Shown in pieces: positions 43,776 through 53,704 of a stretch of 64,000 nucleotides of DNA (positions within the stretch are counted from its first letter, which is position 1; each line of letters opens with the position of its first letter). The translations under genes and the position numbers were made by a program. Below the pieces are notes generated by a model that was not told the origin of the DNA, searched no databases, and was given only the letters and a program-made list of their open reading frames with translations. The stretch comes from Pinguiococcus pyrenoidosus (lineage: Eukaryota > Sar > Pinguiophyceae > Pinguiochrysidales > Pinguiochrysidaceae), in the NCBI GenBank assembly GCA_019677205.1, contig JAAMXY010002492.1:1-64000 (forward strand). Direction: 5' to 3'.

Positions 43776-44925
43776 CTATTCATGGCCTCTTGCTTGCCTT
43801 TCCGGGCGCCAAGCAATCCGCTCCGCTTCGCCAAACTGCTGAAAGATGATCTCGCCCGGCTCAGTGTCGTCCACTTGTTCTGTGCCTCCTGCACCAGTTG
43901 TGGCAAGGTCCTGCGCGAATGTGCCGTCCTCGGTGAAGTACTCGCAGAGGTCAGTGTCGCACCCACGCTGCTTCAGCACGAGCAGCGTCTTGCTCGCGGT
44001 CTGAGCGTCCCAGTCGCGCACTTTCCCAGCAACAAGACTTCCCCACTGCGAATCAAAGTGGGGGAAGACCTCGACGCCGGGACCCGCCCAGCCAAGGCCA
44101 TGCTCCTTGCTCCAGTCGATGATCACGTCATCGCCAAAGAGGTGGGGATTGTCCCATCCCTTCCACAAGGCTGGGTCGACCGTGTCGCCTGCAGAGGGGA
44201 CGAGCGAAGTGGCATGAAACCTCCAGGCAAAGCCGCATCAACAAACTCCGCGCGCCTCTCCGAACCTGCAACGATTCCGCCAGCGCTGATTCCCACATAC
44301 AGAAAGCTCTCGGCGGCACTGCGGCGCCCCAGGAGGATGTCGTAGAGGCCGCCCTCCCGGCTCATGTGATGATGCAGCCAGAACGTGTTGCCGCCGGCCA
44401 CGTAGACGGCATCACAGCTTCGTGCAAAGTCTTCCCACTTGGACGCGTCTTCAGCAATGTCCACCGGCCGCATCTGCACCCCGAGGGCCTCCGACAGCTC
44501 GGTGGCTTTCTTGCGGGCATCATATCTCGCTCGCCGGCGCTGCTCTCCCGGCGGCCGAGTAGACGTCGCACTGGGCGCCGCTTTCGCCGTCCACACATAT
44601 GCCACAATGGGCGGTTCGTCGTCGGCGTCTGGCGCTCCCAGAAGCCCTTTTTGGGGTGTCGAAGATGAGCCACCGCAGCGGCCAAACCTAAGCTTTCTTC
44701 ATCCATCCATTCTCTCTCTCTCTTTCCGGAAGAGTTACCCCTGAAAACGGAGGCGTGCTCCGCCTGAAGATCATGGCTGCTCAGCAGCAGCCCGCCGACG
44801 CCGACGGGGAAGGCCGCGGGCGGCGCCACGGACGGCCGCAGGATCCGCGACCGCAACGTCACCGAGGCCGCCACCCCAACCCAAAGGCTGCTCAGCAGCA
44901 TGAGGCGCCACAGAGCTGTCCGCAT
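43776..44925 (-). CDS. peptidase E (S51)-like serine peptidase with signal peptide
   Basis: Three exons: 44925-44739, 44646-44266 and 44188-43776. The introns are 92 and 77 nt, both phase 1; the product is about 326 residues. It begins with a signal peptide (MRTALWRLMLLSSLWVGVAA). The S51 fold is read from AVYVAGGNTFWLHHHMSREG, then the nucleophile elbow YVGISAGGIVAG with Ser183. The phase-1 splice rebuilds the Gly of IVAG, and GLGWAGPGVEVFPHFDSQW holds the conserved PHxD. Peptidase E cleaves N-terminal Asp-X dipeptides. The family is mainly bacterial. The leader sends it to the secretory route or a complex plastid. The last 50 residues are not conserved and may hide another splice. It diverges from GPI. 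Confidence 0.85.
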
Positions 44926-45535
44926 GGCGCCAGCGTCGAGAGATTCTTTTCTCTTTACGTGCAAACCAACTCCGTTGCACCCACAAACAAAATGGCGCGA
45001 AATGTCCAAATGAAAATCGCGAAAAATCTTTTGTTTTTGGCTCCGTTGGATCCGGGTGCGACACCGATGGGATCCGCTGGTGTCGCGCAGCAGCGACACG
45101 TCGCGGCTGTGGAATGCTGATTTCTGAACTGGAACTGAATTGAAAATCGCAAACCGGGAAACGAAATCGATCAAATCGCTTCGAAGAGCTGTTGAAGTTG
45201 TCAGAGTTCGGGAGATCCTACAGGATCACGGAGCTCCGCAATACCCGCGCCTTACAGCGCGAGAGGCGGTCGCGTGGCGTTCGCGCTTCCCCGACCTCTC
45301 TGCGTCCGGAATTCGAAAGCGGGAATGGATACGTCACCTGCTAAGGTCTCGTCACTCCCGTAACCGTCAGCCCGCGGAGCATGTTGAAAGAGGCGTCGCT
45401 GGACAGACTACCACGGCGGCTCCCCACATCGGAAGGGCACCAAGACTTCGGCGGACGGAGCCTGGCAATCGAACACGCGCCGCCGCCCTTTGGACCGCTC
45501 TGAGCTTCTGGGCACTTTGGAGCAGCCGCGAAGGC
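44926..45535. promoter_or_regulatory. bidirectional promoter region, peptidase E / GPI
   Basis: 610 bp between divergent ATGs. AAAATGGCGCGAAAT lies at 44990-45004, about 65 bp from the peptidase start. An AT-rich patch (45008-45038) and a TGAACTGGAACTGAATTGAA repeat (45124-45143) follow. No coding exon is evident. Regulatory role is inferred. Confidence 0.45.
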
Positions 45536-47579
45536 ATGGCGTCCCTCCGCGTGGCGGCGCTGGCGCTCGTGCTGCTCGTCTGTCCCAGCTGCGGCTTGAG
45601 GCCGCACACGCTGCGCATGCAGTTCGGGCCGGACAGTCCCATTGGCATGGTGCAGCGCAACCTCGTCATCGCGCACGACCGCCTGGTGCGGACCATCCAC
45701 AACGCACGCACGAACAATCGCGGCCTCGTGAGCAAAACGCCGGAGTGGGCGGCGTTAAAGGTGAGGAAACGTTTGCGGATGGGCCTCGCTCCCTCTCTCT
45801 CCCTCGTCAATTGCGAATGACACCCACTGGTTTGCTGGCTGGCGCAGAATGAGGTGGAGCGCATCCAGGAGACGCACCTTCGGGAGCTCATGCAGGACAC
45901 AGACCGGGTGGACTTCATGATGGCGGAGGCGGAAGGCGTCATTCTGGACTACAGCCGCCAAAGGGCGACCTTGAACACGATGCGCCTCCTCTTTGAACTT
46001 GCAGATAGGCAGAACTTGAAAGAGAAAATCGAGGCCATGATGAGGGGCCACATCATAAACACGACGGAGCGGCGCCCGGCGCTGCACACGGCGCTCAGAG
46101 CGTCGCGGGACGAGAGCATTCCGCTTGCCGACGGCTCCGACGCGGTTCGGGAAGTGCACGACGTCTTGGATCAGATCAGGGCGTTTGCAGACGATTTTAG
46201 AACGGGAAAGCTGCGCGGCGCGACGGGAAAGAGATTTAAGAATATCATCTGCGTCGGCATCGGGGGCTCGTACCTGGGGCCGGAGTTCCTCGCCGAGGCG
46301 CTCCGGACGGAGCGGGAGGGATGCGACGTGGGGAAGGACTACGAGCTGCGCTTCCTGTCCAACGTCGACCCGGTCGACGTCGCGAGGTGCACGGCGGGCC
46401 TGAAGCCTCAGGAGACGCTCATCATCGTGGTATCCAAGACGTTCAAGACCGCCGAGACGATGCTCAACGCGCGGACCCTGCGGCAGTGGGCCATGGACTC
46501 GATGCCGCGGAAGGCTCAGTCCGAGGTGGTGTCCAAGCACTTCGTCGCGTGCGCCTCGGAGTCGTCCATTGAGCTGGTGCACGGCTTCGGGATCCCCTCC
46601 GCGCGTCTCTTTCGCTTCTGGGACTGGGTCGGCGGCCGGTACAGCGTCTGCAGCAGCGTGGGCATTCTGCCGATCGCGTTGAAGTACGGCTTTGATCTGA
46701 TCGACAAGTTCCTCGCGGGGGCGCGGAGCATGGACCGGCACTTCCGGGAGCAGCCCATGCACAAGAACATCCCGATCATCCTGGGCCTGCTCGGCGTGTG
46801 GAACACGAGCTTCCTGAAGTACTCCATGCGTACGACTTTGCCTTACGCAGAGGCTCTCTTGAAGCTGCCGGCGCACATCCAGCAGGTCGATATGGAGTCC
46901 AACGGGAAGGCGGTGACCATCGACGGCTTGAAGATCGACTACCCCGTGGGGGAGGTCGACTTCGGGGAGCCGGGCACGAACGGGCAGCACTCCTTCTTCC
47001 AGCTGCTGCACATGGGCCAGGTCGTCCCCTGCGACTTCCTGGGCTTTGCGGAGTCGCAGCTGCCGCTGCACGTCCGCGGAGAGAAGCTGAGCAGCCACGA
47101 CGAGCTCATGTCCAATTTCTTCGCACAGCCGGATGCGCTCGCCTGCGGGAAGAGCGCGGAGGAGGTGCTTTCCGAAGGCTGTGACCCCGAGCTTGTCCCG
47201 CATCGGACGGTGAGTTGTAGAAGTACACGTCCCAGCAGTGCTGGCCGCCGCACCTGATGCAACCGCGAAGCTAACAACGCAACAACCGTAGTTCGAGGGC
47301 AATCGCCCGAGCCTGACCTTGCTCTTCGGCCGGCTGGACGCGTTCAGTATCGGACAGATTCTAGCGCTCTACGAGCACCGAACTGCCGTGCAGGGATTCA
47401 TCTGGGACCTGAACAGCTTCGATCAGTGGGGAGTGGAGCTTGGGAAGCAGCTCGCGGACACGGTGCGACAAGAGTTGGGACACGCGCGCGATGGGCGCTG
47501 GGCGCCGTTGGGGGCCAACAAGAGCACGACGAGGCTGCTGAAGATGTATCTCTACGGCTTCGACCAGAAGCACAAGTAA
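45536..47579 (+). CDS. GPI: glucose-6-phosphate isomerase with N-terminal targeting leader
   Basis: Three exons: 45536-45760, 45848-47209 and 47292-47579. The introns are 87 and 82 nt, phase 0; the product is 624 residues. It interconverts glucose-6-phosphate and fructose-6-phosphate. Family marks are [66 protein letters not shown], the signature [20 protein letters not shown] and [15 protein letters not shown] with the catalytic Glu/His region. [18 protein letters not shown] follows near the C-terminus. The first about 20 residues are a signal peptide ([13 protein letters not shown]) before the catalytic part, pointing to the plastid of a complex alga, where it feeds starch or glucan metabolism. 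The antisense 515-residue ORF is a mirror artefact. Confidence 0.97.
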
Positions 47580-48362
47580 GTGGCATGGTTTCGTTTTCTT
47601 GGCTGGCAACCAATCTTCTTGGTTGACGGCTCGACGGCGAAATGACTCGATGGCTTGACGGCGCTAAGCAGTCTGTCCACCACGTCATAGGGAGCCAATC
47701 GATAGCATTTCAAAGCTTGAGGACGAGGAGGCTAAGAAAGATCGCGCGCACAGCGCCTGGGTACGGATCCTCGGCGGGCGGCAGGAAGATGAAGATGAGT
47801 GCGAGGATCATGACGTGGGGATGGATGAGAGGGTCGCGGATCGGGACGCGAGTCGGAAGGAGGAATTACAGAAAGAAAGAGAGCTCTAACGCTTTGGGTG
47901 GCGGTCGAGCCAGGGAGGTCTGCTTGTGGACTCGTGTGTCGCTTCTTTGCATCGAATCGGCAGGCGGAGAGGCAAGGAGCAGATCGGAGGCAGTGGCGGC
48001 GCTTTGAGCGCGTTTTGTGAAGGGAAGAGAGTGTGTGGGTGCGGCGAGGCTTGGTCGCTTTGCGCTTGTGAGTGTGCATTCGGTAGGATGGTCCGGTTTT
48101 TGACCACTGGAGAGTTCAGATCTACATGTCCACGGGAGCATCGATGCCTGTAGGAAGGTAGGCATGTCCAAACAACTCCGCTCGACTCCATCTGGAGAGT
48201 ACGAAGATTGATGAGAGCAACGAGCGCGGATGCTTCTGAAATAAACTCCAGTGCCGGGGAATGAAGAATGAAGAATGAAGGAAGAAACCAGCAGCACTTT
48301 CTCTTTCAAGTGTTGCTCTCCGGAAAGTGCTGCTCTCCTGACCACGAGACCTGAGGCTCGCC
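47580..48362. other. convergent intergenic region
   Basis: 783 bp between the stops of GPI and the mL59-like gene, unusually long for this window. Only short ORFs without signatures are seen. It holds short GACGGC-type and GAATGAAGAAT direct repeats but no supportable gene. Confidence 0.4.
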
Positions 48363-48842
48363 CTACTTGGACGTGACCTTGATGCCCAGCATCTTCTTGT
48401 ATATCTCCGCGACCCCGATTGTCGGCTTGCGCTTGCGCCGGTCCTCCTTGTCTTTCTCGATCAGCCGATCGACGCTCTTCAGCTTCTGCTGGATGCGTTG
48501 AAAGCGAGACTCCCTTGTCCGCTCTCGCCGCCGAAGACTCCGGGGACGAAATGGGACTACGTTTGGGACGGGGTCCCACGCTGGATCCCAGCCTTTGCCT
48601 GCGTCATGCAAGCTTAGGAAACGATATCCACAATGCGCAGTTGAGCCGAGGGAAAGCGAACCTGTCTCTGCGTCAAACGCGCCGAACGTGCCCTCCCTGA
48701 TGGCGTCTTTCCGTAGCCGAGCTCGGTTTTTGGCGCTGATGGCCGGCTTTCGCCACCGCCCATTCACTTGCTGGAAGCGCAGCGCATCCTCGCCCAGCTT
48801 CGCAAGCTTCAGGAGCGCGCGCGTCCGAGGTTTGTACTTCAT
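48363..48842 (-). CDS. mL59/MRPL25-like mitochondrial ribosomal protein
   Basis: The ATG at 48842 opens a 159-residue frame beginning MKYKPRTRALLKLAKLGED. The core GRWRKPAISAKNRARLRKDA matches the mL59 (yeast MRPL25) domain, in which a WRxPxxSxRxxAxLRK pattern packs against the mitochondrial large subunit. The C-terminal part is a basic coiled helix (RFQRIQQKLKSVDRLIEKDK). Positions 48661-48599 (63 nt) begin GTTCGC, end GCAG, contain a CTAAG branch-like site and carry no in-frame stop. Removing them keeps frame and gives 138 residues. I favour this as a real intron, because the protein around it (EGTFGAFDAETG, KGWDPAWDPVPN) joins smoothly. Confidence 0.7.
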   Translation of the reverse strand: MKYKPRTRALLKLAKLGEDALRFQQVNGRWRKPAISAKNRARLRKDAIREGTFGAFDAETGSLSLGSTAHCGYRFLSLHDAGKGWDPAWDPVPNVVPFRPRSLRRRERTRESRFQRIQQKLKSVDRLIEKDKEDRRKRKPTIGVAEIYKKMLGIKVTSK

Positions 48843-49210
48843 GGCGCGCACAAGTCCGCGGCGCGTGGCCCTCGCAGCGGCAGCATGCGGGCGCAAACGC
48901 GTGGGGAGTGACGGTTGCCAATTCGAAACGTTTGTTGCGTCGCCACGGTATCAGCTGATCAGCTGATCCTGCCGTGGTCCGGTATTCGTTCTGCGAGCAC
49001 GGACTTCCCGGAACCATCCCGGACTTGCCGAGGAAGAAAGGCAAACGCCCGCGCTTCTGCAGTTCAGGCGCCACAGGGCTGGGTCGCCTGAAAGGTGCGC
49101 TGTTGGGTGGCAGGTTGCTTGCCAGTGACTTGGAACTCGAAGGGGAAGACCCGTTCAGCGATCCCGTCAAGACTCTGTAGAGGCCTGGGAGGCGTCAGCT
49201 TCGTACCAAG
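48843..49210. promoter_or_regulatory. bidirectional promoter region, mL59-like / 49211 gene
   Basis: 368 bp between divergent starts. It contains the palindrome at 48950-48967. A 68-residue plus-strand ORF (48974-49180) has no signature and is likely UTR. Confidence 0.4.
48950..48967. promoter_or_regulatory. 18-bp perfect palindrome in divergent promoter
   Basis: ATCAGCTGATCAGCTGAT is its own reverse complement and contains two overlapping CAGCTG E-box cores. It lies about 108 bp from the mL59-like start and 243 bp from the next plus-strand start, within a 368-bp divergent promoter. Binding is unproven. Confidence 0.55.
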
Positions 49211-51082
49211 ATGGAAGCGGCTTCTGACAAGGACGCACTCGACTTTGCCGGGATGCTGGAGGAGCTCCTTGAATTGCAGTCCCTTGACTTGCCGGAAGGG
49301 GCAGAGACCGGAGCGCTCACGGAGGCCATATCAAATCAGCTGTTGCAAAGCCCGCAGCTGAACCCGGTGAACTTCTTTGCTCGGCACGGCAGCCCTCAGC
49401 GGAAGCTCACGCCATTTGAAGTGTGGGCGAAGGACCACCCCGAGACGCCCGTGAAGAAGAGCCCTAGACTAAGCAGGGCGCAATGGGACGACCTCGTCGA
49501 TCATCTGTACCAGGCCAGACACGACAGGTCCGCAGACACCATGGCCAACGCACATCGAGAATCTCTGCTTACAGTAAGCTCCTGCCTTCCCTCCTTTCCT
49601 TCCCTCCTTTCCTTCCCTCCTTTCCTTCCCCCCTTTCCTTCCCTCCTTCTATCTCCATGACCAAAGAGCCCGGCGAATTCAAGCAATAGAGCAGGAGATC
49701 CTTGCAGAAGAGTTCCAGAACTGCCCTTTTCAGCCAAGGCTGTGCAAGCAAAGCCTGCGAAGAGCGGGGGATCAAACGACGGCGCCACTGGAACTGAGGT
49801 AGGCTTCTTCGGCGTCCCCTGGTTCTTTCTGCGCATTCGTGGAAATACCCCAACAGTGCCTCATCCCGCCTTATCCGATGTTGAACAGGATGAAGAGGAG
49901 AATCGAGGACTATCGGGAACACGCAGAGCGCGAACGGAGACTACAGCTTGCCGAGCTCATGAAGGAGTGCACTTTCAAGTACGAGCCCAAAGTCGCCAAG
50001 CTGCCCTCCGGCCGCCCGTGGTCTCTATGCTCGTGGGCATCTAACAAGAGCGTTTCTGTTTTTCCTGGCAGACCAAAGATGGCTGGACTGCGGCGATCGG
50101 AAAAGTATTTGGAGAGATCGGGACATCCGAGTCGCTCCGTGCGGGATATGTTGGAGTTTGGTGAGAAAGCCAGGTGCGCAGATGATGCATCGGGAAGCAA
50201 AGCGGAGAGGGGCGGGAGAGAGAGGGATTGTATGGCGAGAGTAGAATGCAAAGTACGACGTGGACTGTCTCACCTGGGACGAAAAGCAGGATCCGGCAGG
50301 AACAGCGACGTCAAGCCAGCATCGAGATGCAGATGCGGGCTGCGACCTTTCAGCCGGAGCAGAATGCCGTTTCAAGGAAGCTTCAGGTGAGGCTCGCCTT
50401 CACCGCTGTATAGCAAGCCGAAGCCGACCGACCAATGTGATTGCGGACTCCTTGGCGCTCGTAGCAACGGAGGCGCACATCTCAGCCCTGGGAATTCGCG
50501 GACGTCTACGAGCGCCTGTACAGATATCAGAAGGTAGCGCATCGCTCCGCTCGAAGCTTGCACTTTGCAGCAGGTTATCCTTATCGGAACGCTTTCCTCC
50601 TTGCTTCGCAGGAGCAATTCAGGGTCACGGGCGCGTCCAGCGATCCAGGGCATGAAGAAGAGACTTTCCGGCCTCGAATCACCAAGCGGGCGAGATGCCT
50701 GAGCGTCCCAGGTCGCCGTCAAGATCCTTTCTCTCGGCTCGTCGCTACAGCGAGAGATCGAACTCAGGAGCACCATGCTAGGCACGTGCTTTTGATGCAA
50801 GACTCGTATCGAGGCGTCGCTCCCTACGCATGGGAAGAGAGACTCCTTCAGCGACAGAAAGAGCCAGACGCAGCACAGACGGGATTTGCGTGCGTACGTT
50901 GTGAAACTGTGGCCACGGATGCCTCGAGGGACTTCCTCTGACCTGCTTGTGCCTCTGCGCAGGCGAGGAGTGCGATTTGCCATCCCGCTTCAACCATAAA
51001 CGTGTGCGAGCGAAGTCCGCAGATCGAGAAGCTGACCGAGCTGCTGGACGAAGCAGCGCAAGTCGGCATGGACAAGGGCTAG
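49211..51082 (+). CDS. unknown 8-exon protein with TFxPxI-type repeats
   Basis: Eight exons: 49211-49573, 49695-49798, 49889-50017, 50072-50173, 50290-50386, 50486-50533, 50612-50889 and 50968-51082. All phases agree; the product is about 411 residues. The last acceptor (50966-50967) was chosen because it alone avoids an early stop. Repeated short motifs of the form C/T-F-x-P-x-[LI] occur at exon centres: NCPFQPRLCKQS, ECTFKYEPKVAKL, ATFQPEQNAVSRKL and ETFRPRITKRA, with WEFADVYERLYRYQK between the last two. This spaced TFxPxINxxS pattern is common in cytoskeletal and flagellum-associated proteins of protists, but I cannot assign a family. It lies 105 bp, tail to tail, from SAS-6. Intron 1 carries a CCTTTCCTTCCCT microsatellite. 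Confidence 0.78.
49586..49651. repeat. CCTCCTTTCCTTC tandem repeat in an intron
   Basis: About five copies of a 13-bp pyrimidine unit lie in intron 1 (49574-49694) of the unknown gene. They could act as an extended polypyrimidine tract. Confidence 0.85.
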
Positions 51083-51187
51083 GGCAAAGACATTCACTGT
51101 AGGACTTCTCTTATCTCTATCTTTATGACAACAGATGACAGGCCAGCTTCGAACCTAAACACGCAAAGACATCTATTGCTGCAGCGC

Positions 51188-53047
51188 TCAGAAAACGCTC
51201 AAACTTCCCGCGATGACCCCTGCGGCGTCAGGGTGCTCCTGCCAGTCCTTTGCCGTTGAGCTGCGCGGCTCTTCGTCCCCGAACACGTCCTTATCCCCTT
51301 CTAGGTACTCGTTGAGAGCAGTCGGCACTAAGCTGTCAAGATAGTTGGCCAGATCCGTGTTCCCTCCCAGTACATCCTCATCATAGGGATCAGTTGGCGA
51401 GACATGATGGATCTCCGCGGTGGGATCAGGTCTCGGCGTCGTGTAGTTCATCGCTCTTCCCTTGCCCAGGTATTGCGCCTCATTCACCTCATTCAGCTGC
51501 TTGTTCAACCATGCGATCACTTGCTGATTCGATTCCAGGAGCCCCTCCGCCTCCTCCACCTTCTTCGCTAGCTCGGTCGCTCGGCTGTCGGGCGAAGGAT
51601 GCATTGATTAGCTTCAGGGAACTGGAGCAGGAAAGGCGGAGCATCCCTTCTTCTGAGCTTGCACTACTTACCTTTCTGCGCTTCTCTGGCCCTGCAAAGC
51701 GTCCGACTTGTCCCTCTTGATGCTCTCCATCGCTCTTCGCATCTCGTCAACGTCCGCCTGGAGCCGATCCACGCTGTTCTCTTGTCTCTTGACGAGATCC
51801 GCCTTGAGCTTCAGTTTCTGCCGGAGATGCCGCTGCTCCGTCTGCAGCCTCGTGATGATTCCATTGCCCTTCTCAATCTCGGCGACTCCTATTCTCAGCT
51901 TCTCCTGCAGTGTGGCGACCGTCTCCTTGTAGAGCCTCAGGGTTTCTTCCTTGGATTCGCGCCCCTCGTGGGCCGCGGCGGCAGCGGCTGCTCCCTGCGC
52001 GGCGATGGCCTTGTTGTCCTCCACTTCTGTTCTCGCAGCTTCCAACTGCAGCGTGAGACGATGATTCTCCTTCTCCAGAGCGAATCGCTCGGTGCTGAGC
52101 TGCCTCGCATCGACCTGAGCCTGCTTCGCCTCGTCCCGCGCCGCGTCGACAGCACCTTCCAGCTGATCCAACGCCCGCCTGGTTTCGCGCAGATCTGCCT
52201 CCAGGCGACCGCGGACCTCAGTCAGCTCCGCCTTCTTGGTCTCGGCGTCCTCTAATCGCCTGGCCATCTCCGCCTGCTGGGTCTGGCAATGCTCCTGGTG
52301 CTGCCGCATCTCCTTGGTCGTCGAGGCGCGCACGTCCGCCAGCTCCGTGGCGTGCTGTTCCCTGAGATGCGCCAGCTCCGTCGCGTGGGTCGCCGCCGAC
52401 TCACGAGACTCCGTCGCCCGCGACGATCTGAGCTCCGCCAGCTCGTCCACTGCTTTGGTCCGCATCTCCCGCTCCTGCTGCAGAAGCTGCCTGGTCCGCT
52501 CCAGCTCGTTCCTGGTCTGCTCATAGCTCTGCTTCATCTGCCGCAGGCGCCCCCCCAGGAAGTGCTTGACGCTGGCGTCATCGCCCGGGTGGAAGCGCAG
52601 GCTGAGATGCGTCAGCTCCTTGAAGGGATTGGTCTCCACCACGCTAAACACGCCCACGCGGCCCTCCTCGTGCAGCGGTCCCACCAGACGCGCGAGGAAG
52701 CGCGGCGCCACAGCTCCGCGCTCGGCTTGCACAAGCTCGAGAAGCTCGATGAACTTCTTCGGGAAGTCGGGGAAATCCACCAGCAAGCTTTGGTCGCGCT
52801 TCAGGACGGGAAAGTCTTCTTCTCCGACCTGAAGCGTCTGCAAGAAAAGCTCCGCGCCCGCGCCGCTGCCTTCGTCCGTGATCTCCACGTGCAGCAGACG
52901 CTCCTTCTGACCCGTCGGGGAGGTCCGCGAGCCGCGCAAAACGCGAACAATCAGCTGCGCCACGCGCTCCTCGCCACGCTCCGTCAGTTTCAGCTGGACG
53001 GGGAGCACGCCATCGTAGAGCGGCTCCTGGCGGTCCAGCTCCGCCAT
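51188..53047 (-). CDS. SAS6: SAS-6 centriole cartwheel protein
   Basis: Two exons, 53047-51672 and 51584-51188, with an 87-nt phase-2 intron; the product is 590 residues. The N-terminal globular domain has the SAS-6 hallmarks: LLHVEITDEG, GEEDFPVLKRDQSLLVDFPD, FPKKFIELLELV, PRFLARLV and VVETNPFKELTHLSLRFHPG (the last covers the PISA motif). A coiled coil of about 330 residues follows, then the conserved tail LESNQQVIAWLNKQLNEVNE, recovered only by splicing to the second exon. A low-complexity acidic C-terminus ends the protein. SAS-6 dimers form nine-fold cartwheel rings that template centrioles and basal bodies. The ATG at 53047 fits the family; an upstream extension is in frame but unlikely. 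It is divergent from IFT57. Confidence 0.96.
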
Positions 53048-53704
53048 GGCAGTGCAAACGGGGAGGAAAGGGAGAGGAGGCGCTCGTAAGCGTTCGAGCG
53101 AGAGTCTAAAAATGGCGGCTTCGACGCTTTCGGCAGAAAAGAGCGGGAACGGAAATGGCGCCAAAAAGGATTTGACTGGAAATGCGCGCGAAAACCATCG
53201 GCTTTTTTCAAAGTATTGAAATAACTTTATTACACCTCTAATATATCCATGTTAATAGAGACGTCAATTCTTAAACATTTCACTCAATGAACGCGCTCGG
53301 TGGTCCGGATTGAACACAAGTCGAGAGGATTCCCCGTAATGGGCTGTTACACACGCACATAATTTCGAGACCTTTTCAAAATGTACGTTTCCCGTTACGC
53401 CCTCCGTCTTCCCGCGTTTCTCGGGACCGAAGACCGCCACCTTTCAAAGCGGAGGGCATCTTCAGCGCTCCTTTTTGCGTACATCTCTGCTTGCTTGCAA
53501 ACGTGGACTGCAGGTGCTCCTGAGGTGCAGCAGAGAGCTCGATTCGCCGCGGCACAGCGTCGTCTCTGTCCAACATGGAGGAGTCCGAGGCGGAAGGGCT
53601 GCAGCGTCGTCCCCAAGCACCGTCTCTGGTACTCGCTTTGGGCGTTCTGGGGGCTCTTCCAGCATCTGTGTACTTAGCGGGACCTTCGCTTGTAGGGAGT
53701 GGCC
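53048..53704. promoter_or_regulatory. bidirectional promoter region, SAS-6 / IFT57
   Basis: 657 bp between divergent ATGs. On the SAS-6 side, AAATGGCGCCAAAAA (53154-53168) and GCGCGCGAAAA (53184-53194) resemble E2F/DP sites (TTTSGCGC) 107-147 bp before its start. An AT-rich block follows (53213-53260). An ORF at 53381-53677 has no signature. Function is inferred from position and sequence. Confidence 0.5.

Noticed and set aside
45755-47302. 515-residue minus-strand ORF opposite glucose-6-phosphate isomerase
   Set aside because: It is the reverse-frame shadow of a strongly conserved GPI gene in GC-rich DNA, His/Arg/Leu-rich with no family motif, and it ignores the real introns.
53381-53677. 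98-residue ORF upstream of IFT57
   Set aside because: No signature, weak start context, and it lies within the presumed 5' UTR/promoter.
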